Part shown: positions 9,981 through 18,982 of the stretch, piece by piece
Layout of the letters: every line of letters starts with the position of its first letter
How positions within the stretch are numbered: the stretch's first letter is position 1
Origin: Commensalibacter nepenthis
GTDB lineage: Bacteria > Pseudomonadota > Alphaproteobacteria > Acetobacterales > Acetobacteraceae
Direction of reading: 5' to 3'
NCBI RefSeq assembly: GCF_029953305.1
Contig: NZ_JASBAN010000001.1
Location: 248,001 to 312,000, forward strand
Length of the DNA: 64,000 nucleotides
The notes under the pieces: generated by a model
Told to the model about the DNA's origin: nothing
The model's input: the letters and a program-made list of their open reading frames with translations, nothing else
Database searches by the model: none
Made by a program: the position numbers and the translations under genes

Positions 9981-10075
9981 TTGACTATTTATATTTAGGA
10001 ACGATTACCGCTTGGATAATCATCAATCCATTTCTATATCATACTAAAATACATAATTAAATTTGCGACAAGACC
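9981..10075 (-). repeat. Scrambled IS6-element relic
   Basis: Read on the minus strand from 10075, about 43 bases match the left end of the IS6 element at 8206 (inverted repeat plus leader). They continue into bases that match an internal transposase segment near 8349-8374, with about 100 bases missing between them. Reading on, bases near 9981-10004 match the IS leader near 8257-8280, but in the opposite orientation. It is therefore a rearranged remnant of the same element, with no coding capacity. Confidence 0.75.
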
Positions 10076-10161
10076 TTTATACTGGTGGAATATATATCTT
10101 TTTCCTTTATTTTATATTAAACAAAACAAAGTTTCTGTTTTGTGTACTGTGGGGTGTATAA

Positions 10162-10419
10162 ATGATTAAAAAAATTATTGTCGTGGTTATGGCTGTTGTT
10201 GCTTGTATAGCACTTGGAATATATATTAAATCTTATAACAGCAATAATAGTTTTAGTGCCCAGCAACGCTTTGATACGATCATGCAGGGTGCGGATGAAC
10301 AAGCACAAGATCTGTTAAAAGAAACGGATGAGAAGAAGAAAAAAGGCATTCAACTATTCATTGAAAAAAAAGATAATCTGTTACAACAACAGCAAAAAGA
10401 ATTATTTAATCAACAGTGA
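10162..10419 (+). CDS. Small single-pass membrane protein, unknown function
   Basis: An 85-residue protein with one N-terminal hydrophobic helix (residues about 4-24, VVVMAVVACIALGIYI) and a charged Lys/Glu/Gln-rich helical tail (residues 35-85) likely to be a coiled coil. The hydrophobic segment could be an uncleaved signal anchor. A GGGGTG stretch about 6 bases before the ATG may serve as the ribosome site. It ends 1 base before the end of the convergent acetyltransferase gene. No family is recognised. It looks like a real gene because its composition is protein-like and the spacing is compact. Confidence 0.55.
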   Translation: MIKKIIVVVMAVVACIALGIYIKSYNSNNSFSAQQRFDTIMQGADEQAQDLLKETDEKKKKGIQLFIEKKDNLLQQQQKELFNQQ

Positions 10420-10420
10420 T

Positions 10421-10855
10421 CTATTCAATCTGTGCGTTGATTAAATTAAGCTCCATAGGAAAAAAAGTTACATTATTTTTGGTGAACTCTGTATCGAAAT
10501 AGGTAAAATTAAATTTCTCGTAAAATCGAACTGCTGTGCTTCTGGCGTTTAAATATATTGAGCTTACATTATCATTTTTTAATTTTTGCAAAACTGTTTT
10601 AAATAATGTACTGCCGATCCTTTGATTTTGGTATTTTGAAGCTGTTGCAAATTTTCGAATTTGTCGACGGCTAGGGGTGCGATAAAAAACTGATAAGCAA
10701 CTAATCACTTGGTTATTGATTAAATAACCATAGTGGATTGCGTTCTCGTCTCCGGGTTCTATACAATCTTGAAGATCAAATGAGGGCCATAAAATATCCC
10801 TTCTTAATGGCAAACAATCTTCTAGCTGAATTTGATGAATATGATACGGTGTCAT
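10421..10855 (-). CDS. GNAT-family N-acetyltransferase
   Basis: A 144-residue protein with the GNAT fold. The acetyl-CoA-binding motif A appears as ATASKYQNQRIGSTLFKTVL (Q/RxxGxG/A-type loop at about residue 92), followed by the helix-strand YLNARSTAVRFYEKFNFT, typical of this superfamily. It transfers an acetyl group from acetyl-CoA to an unknown amine substrate in the cytoplasm. It is convergent with the 85-residue membrane protein gene and divergent from the Sel1 cluster. Substrate prediction is not possible from the sequence. Confidence 0.82.
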   Translation of the reverse strand: MTPYHIHQIQLEDCLPLRRDILWPSFDLQDCIEPGDENAIHYGYLINNQVISCLSVFYRTPSRRQIRKFATASKYQNQRIGSTLFKTVLQKLKNDNVSSIYLNARSTAVRFYEKFNFTYFDTEFTKNNVTFFPMELNLINAQIE

Positions 10856-10960
10856 AATACTATTCCAATGTTGGTAATAATTACTGTATTCATTATATGG
10901 TAATTTTTTGATTAATTGATAGTGTAATTTGAAATTTTATAATTTGCAAAGGGAGTTCCC

Positions 10961-11821
10961 ATGAAGCAGTTTAATCCAACATCTATCGGTCTTGGGATGT
11001 TTTTGATGTTGACGATTTGTCTGATAACTCCACAACAATCAAGAGCTTTGCAAGTGTTGGATCATACAGTAAATTTTGATAAGCCAGACTCTAAATATTC
11101 TTTGACACAATTAACGAATAATGCCGAAAAAGGGAATGTTCAGGCGCAATATCATCTAGCCCTTTGTTATCAACAGGGACAAAATGTCCCTCAGGATCAA
11201 GATAAAGCGATAAAATGGTTTGAAAAAGCGGCTGCGGGCGGCAATGCAAAATCACAATTAGCATTGGGGATTTTTTATGGCGGTGGTATTGGTGTTGAGC
11301 GTGATTATGTTCAATCAAGAAAATATTTAGAACAAGCTGCGTCGCAACAAGAGCCAGAGGCTTATTTTTATTTAGGATTATTATATTATAAAGGGCTCAG
11401 GGTTCCTAAACTCTATTTCAAAGCTAAAGATTATTTTGAATTAGCAGCTCAAAAAGGCAATAGCGATGCACAATATTTCCTTGGACGGATGTATTACAAC
11501 GGTCAAGGGGTCACTCAGAATTATAATAAAGCATTTGAGGAATTTAATAAATCCGCGCAACAAGGTAATAAACATGCAATTACGATGTTGGGAATGTTGT
11601 ATGATACTGGTCAAGGGGTTAAAAAGGATATCAAAAAATCTGTTTATTATTATACGCAAGCTGCGAAAAAAAATGTTCCCGAAGCACAGTTGGCACTGGG
11701 AATCTCTTATTTAACAGGGCATGGGATCAAAGCTGATAAGCACAAGGCAAAAGATTGGTTATTAAAATCTTGCCGACAAAATAATAGTTCAGCTTGTGAA
11801 ATGGTTTCTAATATGGATTAG
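10961..11821 (+). CDS. Sel1-repeat protein, secreted (about 6 repeats)
   Basis: A 286-residue protein with a signal peptide (residues 1-30, MFLMLTICLITPQQSRA) followed by about six 36-residue Sel1-like repeats from residue 51 (pattern AQYxLAxxYxxGxGVxxDxxKAxxWFxxAA). Sel1 repeats are alpha-helical solenoids that bind proteins and are common in periplasmic or secreted host-interaction factors. It is the first and shortest of three consecutive Sel1 genes. A GGGAG ribosome site lies just before the ATG. A periplasmic scaffold or peptidoglycan/host-related role is inferred only from the family. Confidence 0.88.
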   Translation: MKQFNPTSIGLGMFLMLTICLITPQQSRALQVLDHTVNFDKPDSKYSLTQLTNNAEKGNVQAQYHLALCYQQGQNVPQDQDKAIKWFEKAAAGGNAKSQLALGIFYGGGIGVERDYVQSRKYLEQAASQQEPEAYFYLGLLYYKGLRVPKLYFKAKDYFELAAQKGNSDAQYFLGRMYYNGQGVTQNYNKAFEEFNKSAQQGNKHAITMLGMLYDTGQGVKKDIKKSVYYYTQAAKKNVPEAQLALGISYLTGHGIKADKHKAKDWLLKSCRQNNSSACEMVSNMD

Positions 11822-11934
11822 AGACACAATATGTCCAGAAAAATTTTTTCTTAATTTTTAAGATTGATTATCCTATATACTCTTATTAATTTTAATTTAT
11901 TACTTTTATTTTTGTTATTATTGGTAGGATTTAT

Positions 11935-13281
11935 ATGTATCAATATATTTTCTTTATACTGATTATCATATGTGTGGTTTGTATTGCATATGTTGTCTAT
12001 GATATATGGTTACGCAAATATTTTGCCAATTTTAATATGAAACAATCAAGTTCCACGGTTGTGACTGAAGAGGTTTCAGAAAGAGATACTGTGGAATCTA
12101 GCAGCCCTATGGATAAAGGGTTAATGTATTTCAAAGGGGATGGTGTTCCTCAAAATTATTCAAAAGCCAGAGATTTCTTTGAAAAGGCTGCTGCTGGTGG
12201 AAATGTTCAAGCGATTTTATATTTAGCCCTGATCTATTATGACGGATTAGACACAGATCAAGATGATAAAAAGGCACTTGCGTTTTTCGAAGAAGCCGCG
12301 AAAAGAGGCAATGCCAAAGCAATGTTTGCACTGGGCAGAATCAATTTGGCTGGGCATGTAGTGGAGCAAAATTACGGTAAAGCCCGCGAATATTTTGAAC
12401 AGTCCGCACGTCAAGGCGAAGTGGATGCCTTGTTGAATCTTGGTATGATGTATTATGAAGGTGTTGGTGTAGAGCAAAATTTCAGCAAAGCCAGAGTATA
12501 TTTGGAACAAGCAGCTCAGAAGGGGGCGACTGAAGCACAAAATAGTTTGGCTTATATGTATATTCATGCCAAAGGGGTCGAACAAGATATTGAAAAAGCC
12601 CGTCAATATTATGCCTTGTCCGCACGCCAAGGAAATATGGAAGGTGAGTATCATTTGGCGTTAATGTATTGGGATGGCACAGGTGGCGAGCAAGATCGTT
12701 TCAAAGCCAGAGGCTATTTTGAAAAGGCTGCTTATCAAGGCGAAGCAGAAGCTCAATATTTTATGGGGAATATATATTATCACGGTCAAGGAACGGCGAT
12801 TGATTATAAAAGAGCTGCTTATTTTTATGAAAAGGCAGCACGTCAACAACATATTTCTGCCCAAAATATGATTGCGTATATGTATTGCGAAGGGCAAGGA
12901 ATTTCAAAGGACTATAAATTGGCTATATATTGGTATAAACAAGCTGCGCTGCAAAATGATGTGCAGGCGCAATATAGCCTAGGTTATATTTATTTGACTG
13001 GGCATATTGTCCAAATCGACTTAGAAAAAGCCTATGAATATTTTTACAAGGCAGCACAAAATGGATATGTGCTGGCTCAATTTAATTTGGCAATTATGTA
13101 CTATAAGGGTGATGGTGTTCCACAAGATTTTTTACAAGCCGCAGAATGGTTTCAAAAAGCCGATGCTCAGGGACATAAAAAATCCAGTTTCATTTTGGGA
13201 AAAATGTATTTAGAAGGGCAAGGCGTTCCACACGATCATGACAAAGGCATGGCGTTAATTGCAAAAAGTGAAACAGATTAA
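11935..13281 (+). CDS. Sel1-repeat protein, membrane-anchored (about 11 repeats)
   Basis: A 448-residue protein with an N-terminal transmembrane helix (residues about 4-27) and a short linker. About eleven 36-residue Sel1 repeats then fill nearly all the rest from residue about 57. The repeats keep the core A-x-L-x-L-x-x-Y-x-x-G motif and the A-x-x-x-x-E-x-A-A helix. The hydrophobic N terminus has no obvious cleavage site, so the solenoid is probably tethered to the inner membrane and faces the periplasm. It follows the first Sel1 gene after 113 bases and precedes the third. Confidence 0.88.
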   Translation: MYQYIFFILIIICVVCIAYVVYDIWLRKYFANFNMKQSSSTVVTEEVSERDTVESSSPMDKGLMYFKGDGVPQNYSKARDFFEKAAAGGNVQAILYLALIYYDGLDTDQDDKKALAFFEEAAKRGNAKAMFALGRINLAGHVVEQNYGKAREYFEQSARQGEVDALLNLGMMYYEGVGVEQNFSKARVYLEQAAQKGATEAQNSLAYMYIHAKGVEQDIEKARQYYALSARQGNMEGEYHLALMYWDGTGGEQDRFKARGYFEKAAYQGEAEAQYFMGNIYYHGQGTAIDYKRAAYFYEKAARQQHISAQNMIAYMYCEGQGISKDYKLAIYWYKQAALQNDVQAQYSLGYIYLTGHIVQIDLEKAYEYFYKAAQNGYVLAQFNLAIMYYKGDGVPQDFLQAAEWFQKADAQGHKKSSFILGKMYLEGQGVPHDHDKGMALIAKSETD

Positions 13282-13390
13282 AGAACTTATCATTTTTAAC
13301 ATTCTTTTTCCTATCCTGAGATGATAAAAAGCAGTATAGTGTCGCTGAATTTTAAATATTAAATGATTTCTTTGTTTATATTGGTTTCTT

Positions 13391-15247
13391 ATGTCTCGAT
13401 CTCATATTGCTCTTATTGGTAAAATTACCGCATTTGCGTGTGTTGTTTTTATTATTCTGTGTATTTGTTTTTATAAAACAATTCGTACTGGTTTTATCGA
13501 AGCACAATTTAATCGTGCAAGTATGTATATGCAAAATGAAGGTAATCCCCAAGATTTTAAAAAAGCCCGTGAATATTTAGAGCAATCCGCCAATGGTGGG
13601 AATGATGATGCCCAATATATGTTGGGGGTTATGTATGAGAAAGGACAAGGTGCTTCTCAGGATTTTAAAAAAGCAATCGAATTATATAAAAAAGCAGCTC
13701 AGAAAAATCACCCCAAAGCACAATATGCATTGGGTAGCATGTATGATCATGCCCGTGGCGTTCCAGAAGATCACGCTGAGGCTGTCAAATGGTACGAAAA
13801 AGCGGCGCAACTTGGCAATGCAGCGGCACAATATGCGTTGGGTTTTGCATATTATAATGGCATAGGTACCGCTAAGAATACTGAAAAGGGACTAGATTGT
13901 TTGCAAAAGGCTGCAAGCAACGGATATGTCAAAGCGTTGGTTTACCTTGGATCTTTATATTTTGAAGGTAAAAACATGCCTGCTGATCCTAAAAAGGCTT
14001 TTTCTTATTTTGAGCAAGCGGCTTACAAGGGAAACCATGATGCTCAATATTATTTGGGATTGATGTATGAAGAAGGGAAAGGCGTTGAACGTGATTATTC
14101 AAAAGCAGTTTATTGGTACGAAAAATCGGTAAAAACACATCCTGCGTCAGCTTACAATCTAGCGAGATTATATAGAGATGGATTAGGGGTCGAAGTTAAT
14201 TATAATAAGGCATTTGAGCTTCTTAAAAAAGCAGCAAATGGCAATAATATTCAGGCTCAATATGTGTTGGCAACATTATATGACAAAGGGGATAATATCC
14301 CACAAGACAGTGCCAAGGCGGCTTTATGGTATGACAAAGCTGCAAAACAAGGCGACAGTAATGCTTCTTACATGCTTGGAGAGATGTATTTAAACGGCAG
14401 AGGGGTAAATGAAGATCCTTCCGAAGCCTTTAAGTTATTTCAGCAAAGTGCTCAAAATGGGAATGCGTTGGCACAATGTAAAGTTGCGTCTATGTATTAC
14501 AAAGGAATAACCGTTCCGATCGATCATAAGAAGGCAATTGAATGGTACGAAAAATCTGCAGATCAAAATAATATAGAGGCATTATGCACACTTGGGGATA
14601 TTTATGCCCAAGGATTGGACGCACCAAAAGATATACCAAAGGCACTGTCATTTTATCAAAAAGCCGCAGATCAAGGAAATATTGATGCTGAGTTTAAACT
14701 GGCTTCATTTTATTTAAATGTTACCAAAGATTATAATCAAGCAATCAAGTGGTTTGAAAAAGCTGCCGATCAAGGAAATGTTCAAGCTATTTTGCAATTG
14801 GGACAAATAAATGAACATGGGTTGGGTGTTTCCGTTAATTATCAAAAAGCATTTGAAATATACAATAAAGGCTTAAACAGCCATAATCCTGATTTGCAAT
14901 ATGCGTTGGGTCAATTATATAAAAATGGACAGGGAACGGCTAAAAATATTGAGCAGGCTAGAAAATTGTTCAAACAAGCTGCGCAACAAGGATTTGTAGA
15001 AGCTCAACGAGAGTTTGCAAAAATTGAGTTATCCGAACATATTCAGAATCCTGATATGCAAGCTGCGTTGTCGTATTTACAAGAGGCTGCTAAAAATGGT
15101 GATGCAGAAGCAATATTTATTCTGGGAAGTCTATATTTGAATGGTAATCATGTAGCAAAAGAACCCAAATATGGATTGGATTTGCTTGCTCAAAGTTGCC
15201 AAAAGGGTTTTAAAAATGCCTGTCATATCCCAAAAACGACGCATTAA
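13391..15247 (+). CDS. Sel1-repeat protein, membrane-anchored (about 16 repeats)
   Basis: A 618-residue protein with an N-terminal transmembrane segment (residues about 9-28) followed by roughly sixteen 36-residue Sel1 repeats that run to the C terminus. One repeat near residue 440 is shortened (ASFYLNVTKDYNQAIKWF lacks the usual loop). The last repeats close with LDLLAQSCQKGFKNAC, which resembles the end of the first Sel1 protein (DWLLKSCRQNNSSAC) and suggests common descent. It is the longest member of the cluster. Function is unknown; a large protein-binding scaffold on the periplasmic side is inferred. Confidence 0.88.
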   Translation: MSRSHIALIGKITAFACVVFIILCICFYKTIRTGFIEAQFNRASMYMQNEGNPQDFKKAREYLEQSANGGNDDAQYMLGVMYEKGQGASQDFKKAIELYKKAAQKNHPKAQYALGSMYDHARGVPEDHAEAVKWYEKAAQLGNAAAQYALGFAYYNGIGTAKNTEKGLDCLQKAASNGYVKALVYLGSLYFEGKNMPADPKKAFSYFEQAAYKGNHDAQYYLGLMYEEGKGVERDYSKAVYWYEKSVKTHPASAYNLARLYRDGLGVEVNYNKAFELLKKAANGNNIQAQYVLATLYDKGDNIPQDSAKAALWYDKAAKQGDSNASYMLGEMYLNGRGVNEDPSEAFKLFQQSAQNGNALAQCKVASMYYKGITVPIDHKKAIEWYEKSADQNNIEALCTLGDIYAQGLDAPKDIPKALSFYQKAADQGNIDAEFKLASFYLNVTKDYNQAIKWFEKAADQGNVQAILQLGQINEHGLGVSVNYQKAFEIYNKGLNSHNPDLQYALGQLYKNGQGTAKNIEQARKLFKQAAQQGFVEAQREFAKIELSEHIQNPDMQAALSYLQEAAKNGDAEAIFILGSLYLNGNHVAKEPKYGLDLLAQSCQKGFKNACHIPKTTH

Positions 15248-15355
15248 TAAAAGCATAAGGTGTCTATTTGCTAGCCATTTTTACGTTTTTTATATATTAG
15301 GTGATAGATAATATTTCAGTCATTAATTCTAAACGTTAAAACAGGAGTTTAACCA

Positions 15356-16810
15356 ATGTATATAGGGATTGATATAGGAACGTCCGGTATTAAAGGAATT
15401 GTGCTAGATGATAATCACCACATACTGGCCAGCCATACTGAAAAACTTACTGTATCTCGACCTCAATCATTATGGTCAGAGCAAGATCCTCATTCATGGT
15501 GGGAAGCGACTGATAAAGTGATTCAATCTTTGGGCAGCAAAATTTCATTAAAAGAGGTGCAAGCGATTGGTTTAACGGGGCAAATGCATGGTGCTGTTTT
15601 ATTGGATAAAAATGGAAACATATTACGCCCTGCTATTTTATGGAATGATGGGCGTAGTTATAAAGAATGTATTGCGCTTGAAGAAGCAGTACCAGAATCC
15701 CGTAAAGTTACAGGGAATTTAATGATGCCGGGCTTTACAGCACCAAAGATTTGTTGGGTGCGTAAACATGAACCCGCAACTTATAGCCAAATTGATAAAG
15801 TATTATTACCCAAAGATTATTTGCGTTGGCTGATGAATGGTGTATTTGCGTCGGATATGTCTGATGCTGCTGGTACCATGTGGATGGATATGGGTAAGCG
15901 TTGTTGGTATAAACCCTTATTAAATGCTTGTGGTTTATCCGAAGACAATATGCCAAAATTATTTGAAGGCAATGAGGTCACAGGAACTTTGAAACCAGAA
16001 CTTGCAAGCCGTTGGGGTATGTCTAATAAAGTAACGATTACAGCGGGTGCGGGTGATAATGCCGCAGGAGCGATTGGTGTTGGTATTTGGCGTAAAGGTC
16101 AAGCCATGCTTTCTTTGGGGACTTCTGGGGTTTATTTTGTTGCCAGTGATGGTTTTTTGAGTAATCCTGAAAAAGCTGTTCACAGTTTTTGTCATGCTTT
16201 ACCCAATACGTGGCATTTAATGTCTGTAATGCTCAGTGCTGCTTCTTGTCTGGATTGGGCAACGAAAATCACGGGTGTTAATTCTGTGCCAGAACTTTTG
16301 CAACTTGCTGAAACGACGGGGCAAGACCCAACCTCTATTTTCTTTTTACCTTATTTATCTGGGGAACGTACCCCACATAATAATCCTCAAGCAACAGGAT
16401 GTTTTGTTGGTTTAACGCATAAACATGATCGCAAAGATATTGCTCGTGCTGTTGTCGAAGGGGTGAGCTTGGGGTTGGCTGAAGGAATGGAAGTGTTACA
16501 TGCTACTGGGATAAAACCCGATCGTATCAGCTTAATTGGTGGTGGTGCAAGAAGCGCTTTTTGGAGACAGTTATTGGCAGATGTGACGGCACATAGTTTG
16601 GATTATCGTGAGGGTGGTGATGTAGGTCCTGCGTTGGGGGCTGCGCGTTTGGCGATGTTGAGTGCTAATCCAGAAGCTTCGTTTGGAGATATGTTACCAG
16701 AGCCTTCTGTTGAAACATCTTATGATCCACATCCACAAATTAGTGCTTTATATAAAGAAAAATACGAGCAGTTTAAAAATATATACCGTGCATTAAAACC
16801 TGTTTTTTAA
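15356..16810 (+). CDS. xylB: Xylulokinase (FGGY family)
   Basis: A 484-residue FGGY carbohydrate kinase that phosphorylates D-xylulose to xylulose 5-phosphate using ATP. The N-terminal phosphate motif is GIDIGTSGIKGIVLD. The xylulokinase signature GLTGQMHGAVLLD, the ATP-site motif GAGDNAAGAIGVG and the FGGY signature region SGERTPHNNPQATG are all present, and the length matches the E. coli enzyme. No xylose isomerase gene is nearby, so the xylulose may come from polyol oxidation by the SDR enzymes of the adjacent operon, an inference. An IS5 relic follows 36 bases downstream. Confidence 0.9.
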   Translation: MYIGIDIGTSGIKGIVLDDNHHILASHTEKLTVSRPQSLWSEQDPHSWWEATDKVIQSLGSKISLKEVQAIGLTGQMHGAVLLDKNGNILRPAILWNDGRSYKECIALEEAVPESRKVTGNLMMPGFTAPKICWVRKHEPATYSQIDKVLLPKDYLRWLMNGVFASDMSDAAGTMWMDMGKRCWYKPLLNACGLSEDNMPKLFEGNEVTGTLKPELASRWGMSNKVTITAGAGDNAAGAIGVGIWRKGQAMLSLGTSGVYFVASDGFLSNPEKAVHSFCHALPNTWHLMSVMLSAASCLDWATKITGVNSVPELLQLAETTGQDPTSIFFLPYLSGERTPHNNPQATGCFVGLTHKHDRKDIARAVVEGVSLGLAEGMEVLHATGIKPDRISLIGGGARSAFWRQLLADVTAHSLDYREGGDVGPALGAARLAMLSANPEASFGDMLPEPSVETSYDPHPQISALYKEKYEQFKNIYRALKPVF

Positions 16811-16846
16811 TTATTAATGTCGATATTGAAAAAAGCTAATCTAATG

Positions 16847-17370
16847 TCAGGACTCATTCATTGAGATAAAAGATGATACCTGCAAGGATGCATATTGCGG
16901 AAAAGAAGGTATGAGCGTATCGGCTCTATCTCGTGTCGATACGTCTCCGATCCTTGAATTTTGCAAGTATATTCTCAACCTTATGATGTAATTTATAGAT
17001 TGTCTTGTTAAAGAGGAGGTTCCTGTTCTAGCTTTTGGAGAAGGAATGCAAGGCTTTATGTTTCTATCACTCAAGGCTTGTCCAAACCTGTCCGCATCGT
17101 AACCTGTGTCAGCAATGAGCTCTTGCGCATCTAATAGAACTGGTAACAGAAGAGCCGTATTTTTGTGGTCACTCCTTTGCCCTTCTAATAATAGCAAGCA
17201 TATCAGCTTTCCATCTTGAACACAAACCGTATGCAACTTTGAGTTCACCCCCCCTCTTTCGTGCGTCCTATGCGACGGGGCACATCCTCTTTTTAAAAAG
17301 GCTCGCTGCTATGCGATGTGCTATTGAGATGGGGGGCATCAATCATGAGGCATTGAGGCATTGAGGCGTT
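16847..17370 (-). pseudogene. IS5-family transposase remnant
   Basis: The C-terminal half of an IS5-group (IS1031-like) transposase is readable in one frame (16847-17248), with motifs such as NSKLHTV and ELIADTGYDADRF. Upstream (17249-17370) matching fragments (LMIDAPHLNS, then a G-T-K/R-G-G region) continue only after a frame change within a G-rich run. The N-terminal half is missing. A 9-base motif (GAGGCATT and neighbours) is tandemly duplicated near 17346-17370. The copy is dead. It lies at the broken end of the PepSY pseudogene. Confidence 0.75.
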
Positions 17371-17762
17371 ATTAAAATAAAGCGATTATGTAGACTGTCA
17401 AAAAAATATCCCCCAACTGTTGTTGGGTGTGTATTTCTTTCCCTGAGACTGGATTAATATTTTGCCAACTAAACAAGGTTTCTTGGCTGAATAATACATG
17501 AATAAAAAGGTATCTTTCAGAGGGCAATAAAGCGTTTTTTACTGTGTATTATCCTACCATAGTTGATATGACGTTTCCATAGAGTTGTCAGAAATCAAGC
17601 TTCTATTGGTATAATTTGCAAGCTCTGGCTGCATCCACTACGAGATCTCTAAATCAAAAACCGAAATGGTTCCTGTGATTACCAGAAAAAAGCAAAACCA
17701 CCCCCTATTAAACCGCCCCAACGGTGGATTAATGTTAAAACAGACAATGTTTTTTGGATCAT
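17371..17762 (-). pseudogene. PepSY-domain membrane protein remnant
   Basis: From an ATG at 17760-17762 on the minus strand the translation gives MIQKTLSV, then IHRWGGLIGG. After a frame shift it continues as FFLVITGTISVFDLEIS, an in-frame TAG, and WMQPEL. This order is the first transmembrane hairpin of PepSY-associated (PiuB-like, iron-regulated) membrane proteins. Further on, WQNINPVSGKEI and QLGDIFLTVYIIAL match the family's NP-TG-turn and next membrane segment. The match then stops where the IS5 relic begins. The gene is inactivated by a frameshift, stop codons and loss of its 3' part. Confidence 0.7.
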
Positions 17763-17967
17763 AATAGGATTTTCGGTTTATTAAGAATGAGAATAAATAA
17801 CATTATAATATTTAACTAGAAATGCAATTTGTAAATAATGCTAAGTTTTTATATTTATTTTATGATAGGATAATCTTGTGTTTTAAGATATATCAATAAG
17901 TATACAGCATTTTCGAAAATAGAATAATTATTTTATTTAAACATTTCTCTTTTTATCAAAAGCACCT

Positions 17968-18924
17968 ATGACAACATCTGATGAACTAAGATTTATCGCA
18001 AGAGTAGCCAGAATGTACTACCTCGATAATATGAAACAACCTGATATTGCAAAACATTTATATATTTCACAAGCAACCGTTTCTCGTTTACTAAAAAAAG
18101 CCTCAAAAAAAGGTATCGTAGAAATTTCCGTTAACACACCCAAAGATACTTTTTTGGAACTTGAAGAAAAAATTAAAAACCATTTCGGGTTGTCTGAAGT
18201 AATTATCGCCTCGTGTGAACAAGACGAGGAAACACAAATCTTATCCCGTATTGGACAAGCGGCAGCCCAATTTTTCTGTGCTACGATGCAACAAGATGAG
18301 GTCATTGGTATTTCATCTTGGAGTGAATCTTTGTTAAGTATGGTAAATCATTTAAATAATAATTTTAAAATCTCAGCAAAAAAAATCATTCAAATTCAAG
18401 GTGGCATTGGCAGCCCAACCGTGCAAAAACACGCCACCATACTTAGTTCTAAGCTCGCAAAAATTACCCACGCAGAGCAAGTTTTACTCCCTGCGCAAGG
18501 AATTATTGGCTCCACAGAAGCCCGAACTATTCTAATGGCAGACCCCTACGTCCAAGCAACACTCGATCAATTCAAAGAAATCACAATGGCAGTAGTAGGC
18601 ATTGGTCCAATTTCGCTTGCTAAATTAGAAGCCGATAGCGGTAATATTTTAACCCCAAAAGAAATGAATACAATTACTCAAAAAAAAGCCGTTGGTGATA
18701 TTTGTTTACATTTTTACGATCACAAAGGTCGCCCGTTGCAAACAGCAATCGATCAACGAATTATTGGTATTACTCTGGAACAGCTTCAAAAAATCCCTCG
18801 TGTTATTGGTATCGCAGGGGGTAAAGTTAAAATGGATGCTATTCTTGGTGCTTTATCAGGGCGTCTGGTAAATATACTAATCACAGACCAATTTACAGCC
18901 ATACGCATTGCCGAAAAAATATAG
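17968..18924 (+). CDS. SorC-family transcriptional regulator
   Basis: A 318-residue regulator with an N-terminal helix-turn-helix (residues about 20-60, QPDIAKHLYISQATVSRLLKKA) and a C-terminal sugar-binding SorC domain (residues about 65-315, with IQGGIGSP and the phosphosugar-isomerase-like folds). Family members sense phosphorylated sugars and control adjacent sugar or polyol operons. It is convergent with the end of the six-gene carbohydrate operon (58 bases apart), which makes it the likely local regulator. A 10-base inverted repeat upstream of that operon is a candidate binding site. Confidence 0.88.
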   Translation: MTTSDELRFIARVARMYYLDNMKQPDIAKHLYISQATVSRLLKKASKKGIVEISVNTPKDTFLELEEKIKNHFGLSEVIIASCEQDEETQILSRIGQAAAQFFCATMQQDEVIGISSWSESLLSMVNHLNNNFKISAKKIIQIQGGIGSPTVQKHATILSSKLAKITHAEQVLLPAQGIIGSTEARTILMADPYVQATLDQFKEITMAVVGIGPISLAKLEADSGNILTPKEMNTITQKKAVGDICLHFYDHKGRPLQTAIDQRIIGITLEQLQKIPRVIGIAGGKVKMDAILGALSGRLVNILITDQFTAIRIAEKI

Positions 18925-18933
18925 TATATTTAA

Positions 18934-18973
18934 TAATGATTTGACTTGAATACAATATACAGCCAAATCATTA
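18934..18973. terminator. Possible bidirectional terminator
   Basis: A perfect 10-base inverted repeat (TAATGATTTG at 18934-18943, CAAATCATTA at 18964-18973) with a 20-base spacer lies between the convergent regulator and SDR genes. It could stop transcription from both sides, but the long loop and the lack of a clean T tract make this weak. Confidence 0.35.
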
Positions 18974-18982
18974 TCAGTAATG

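Noticed and set aside
13282-13330. TTATCAT / ATGATAA repeat after the second Sel1 gene as a terminator
   Set aside because: The arms are short and far apart, with no T tract.
17411-17428. Short hairpin CCAAC-TGTT-GTTGG
   Set aside because: It lies inside the PepSY pseudogene reading frame and has no T tract, so it is not called a terminator.
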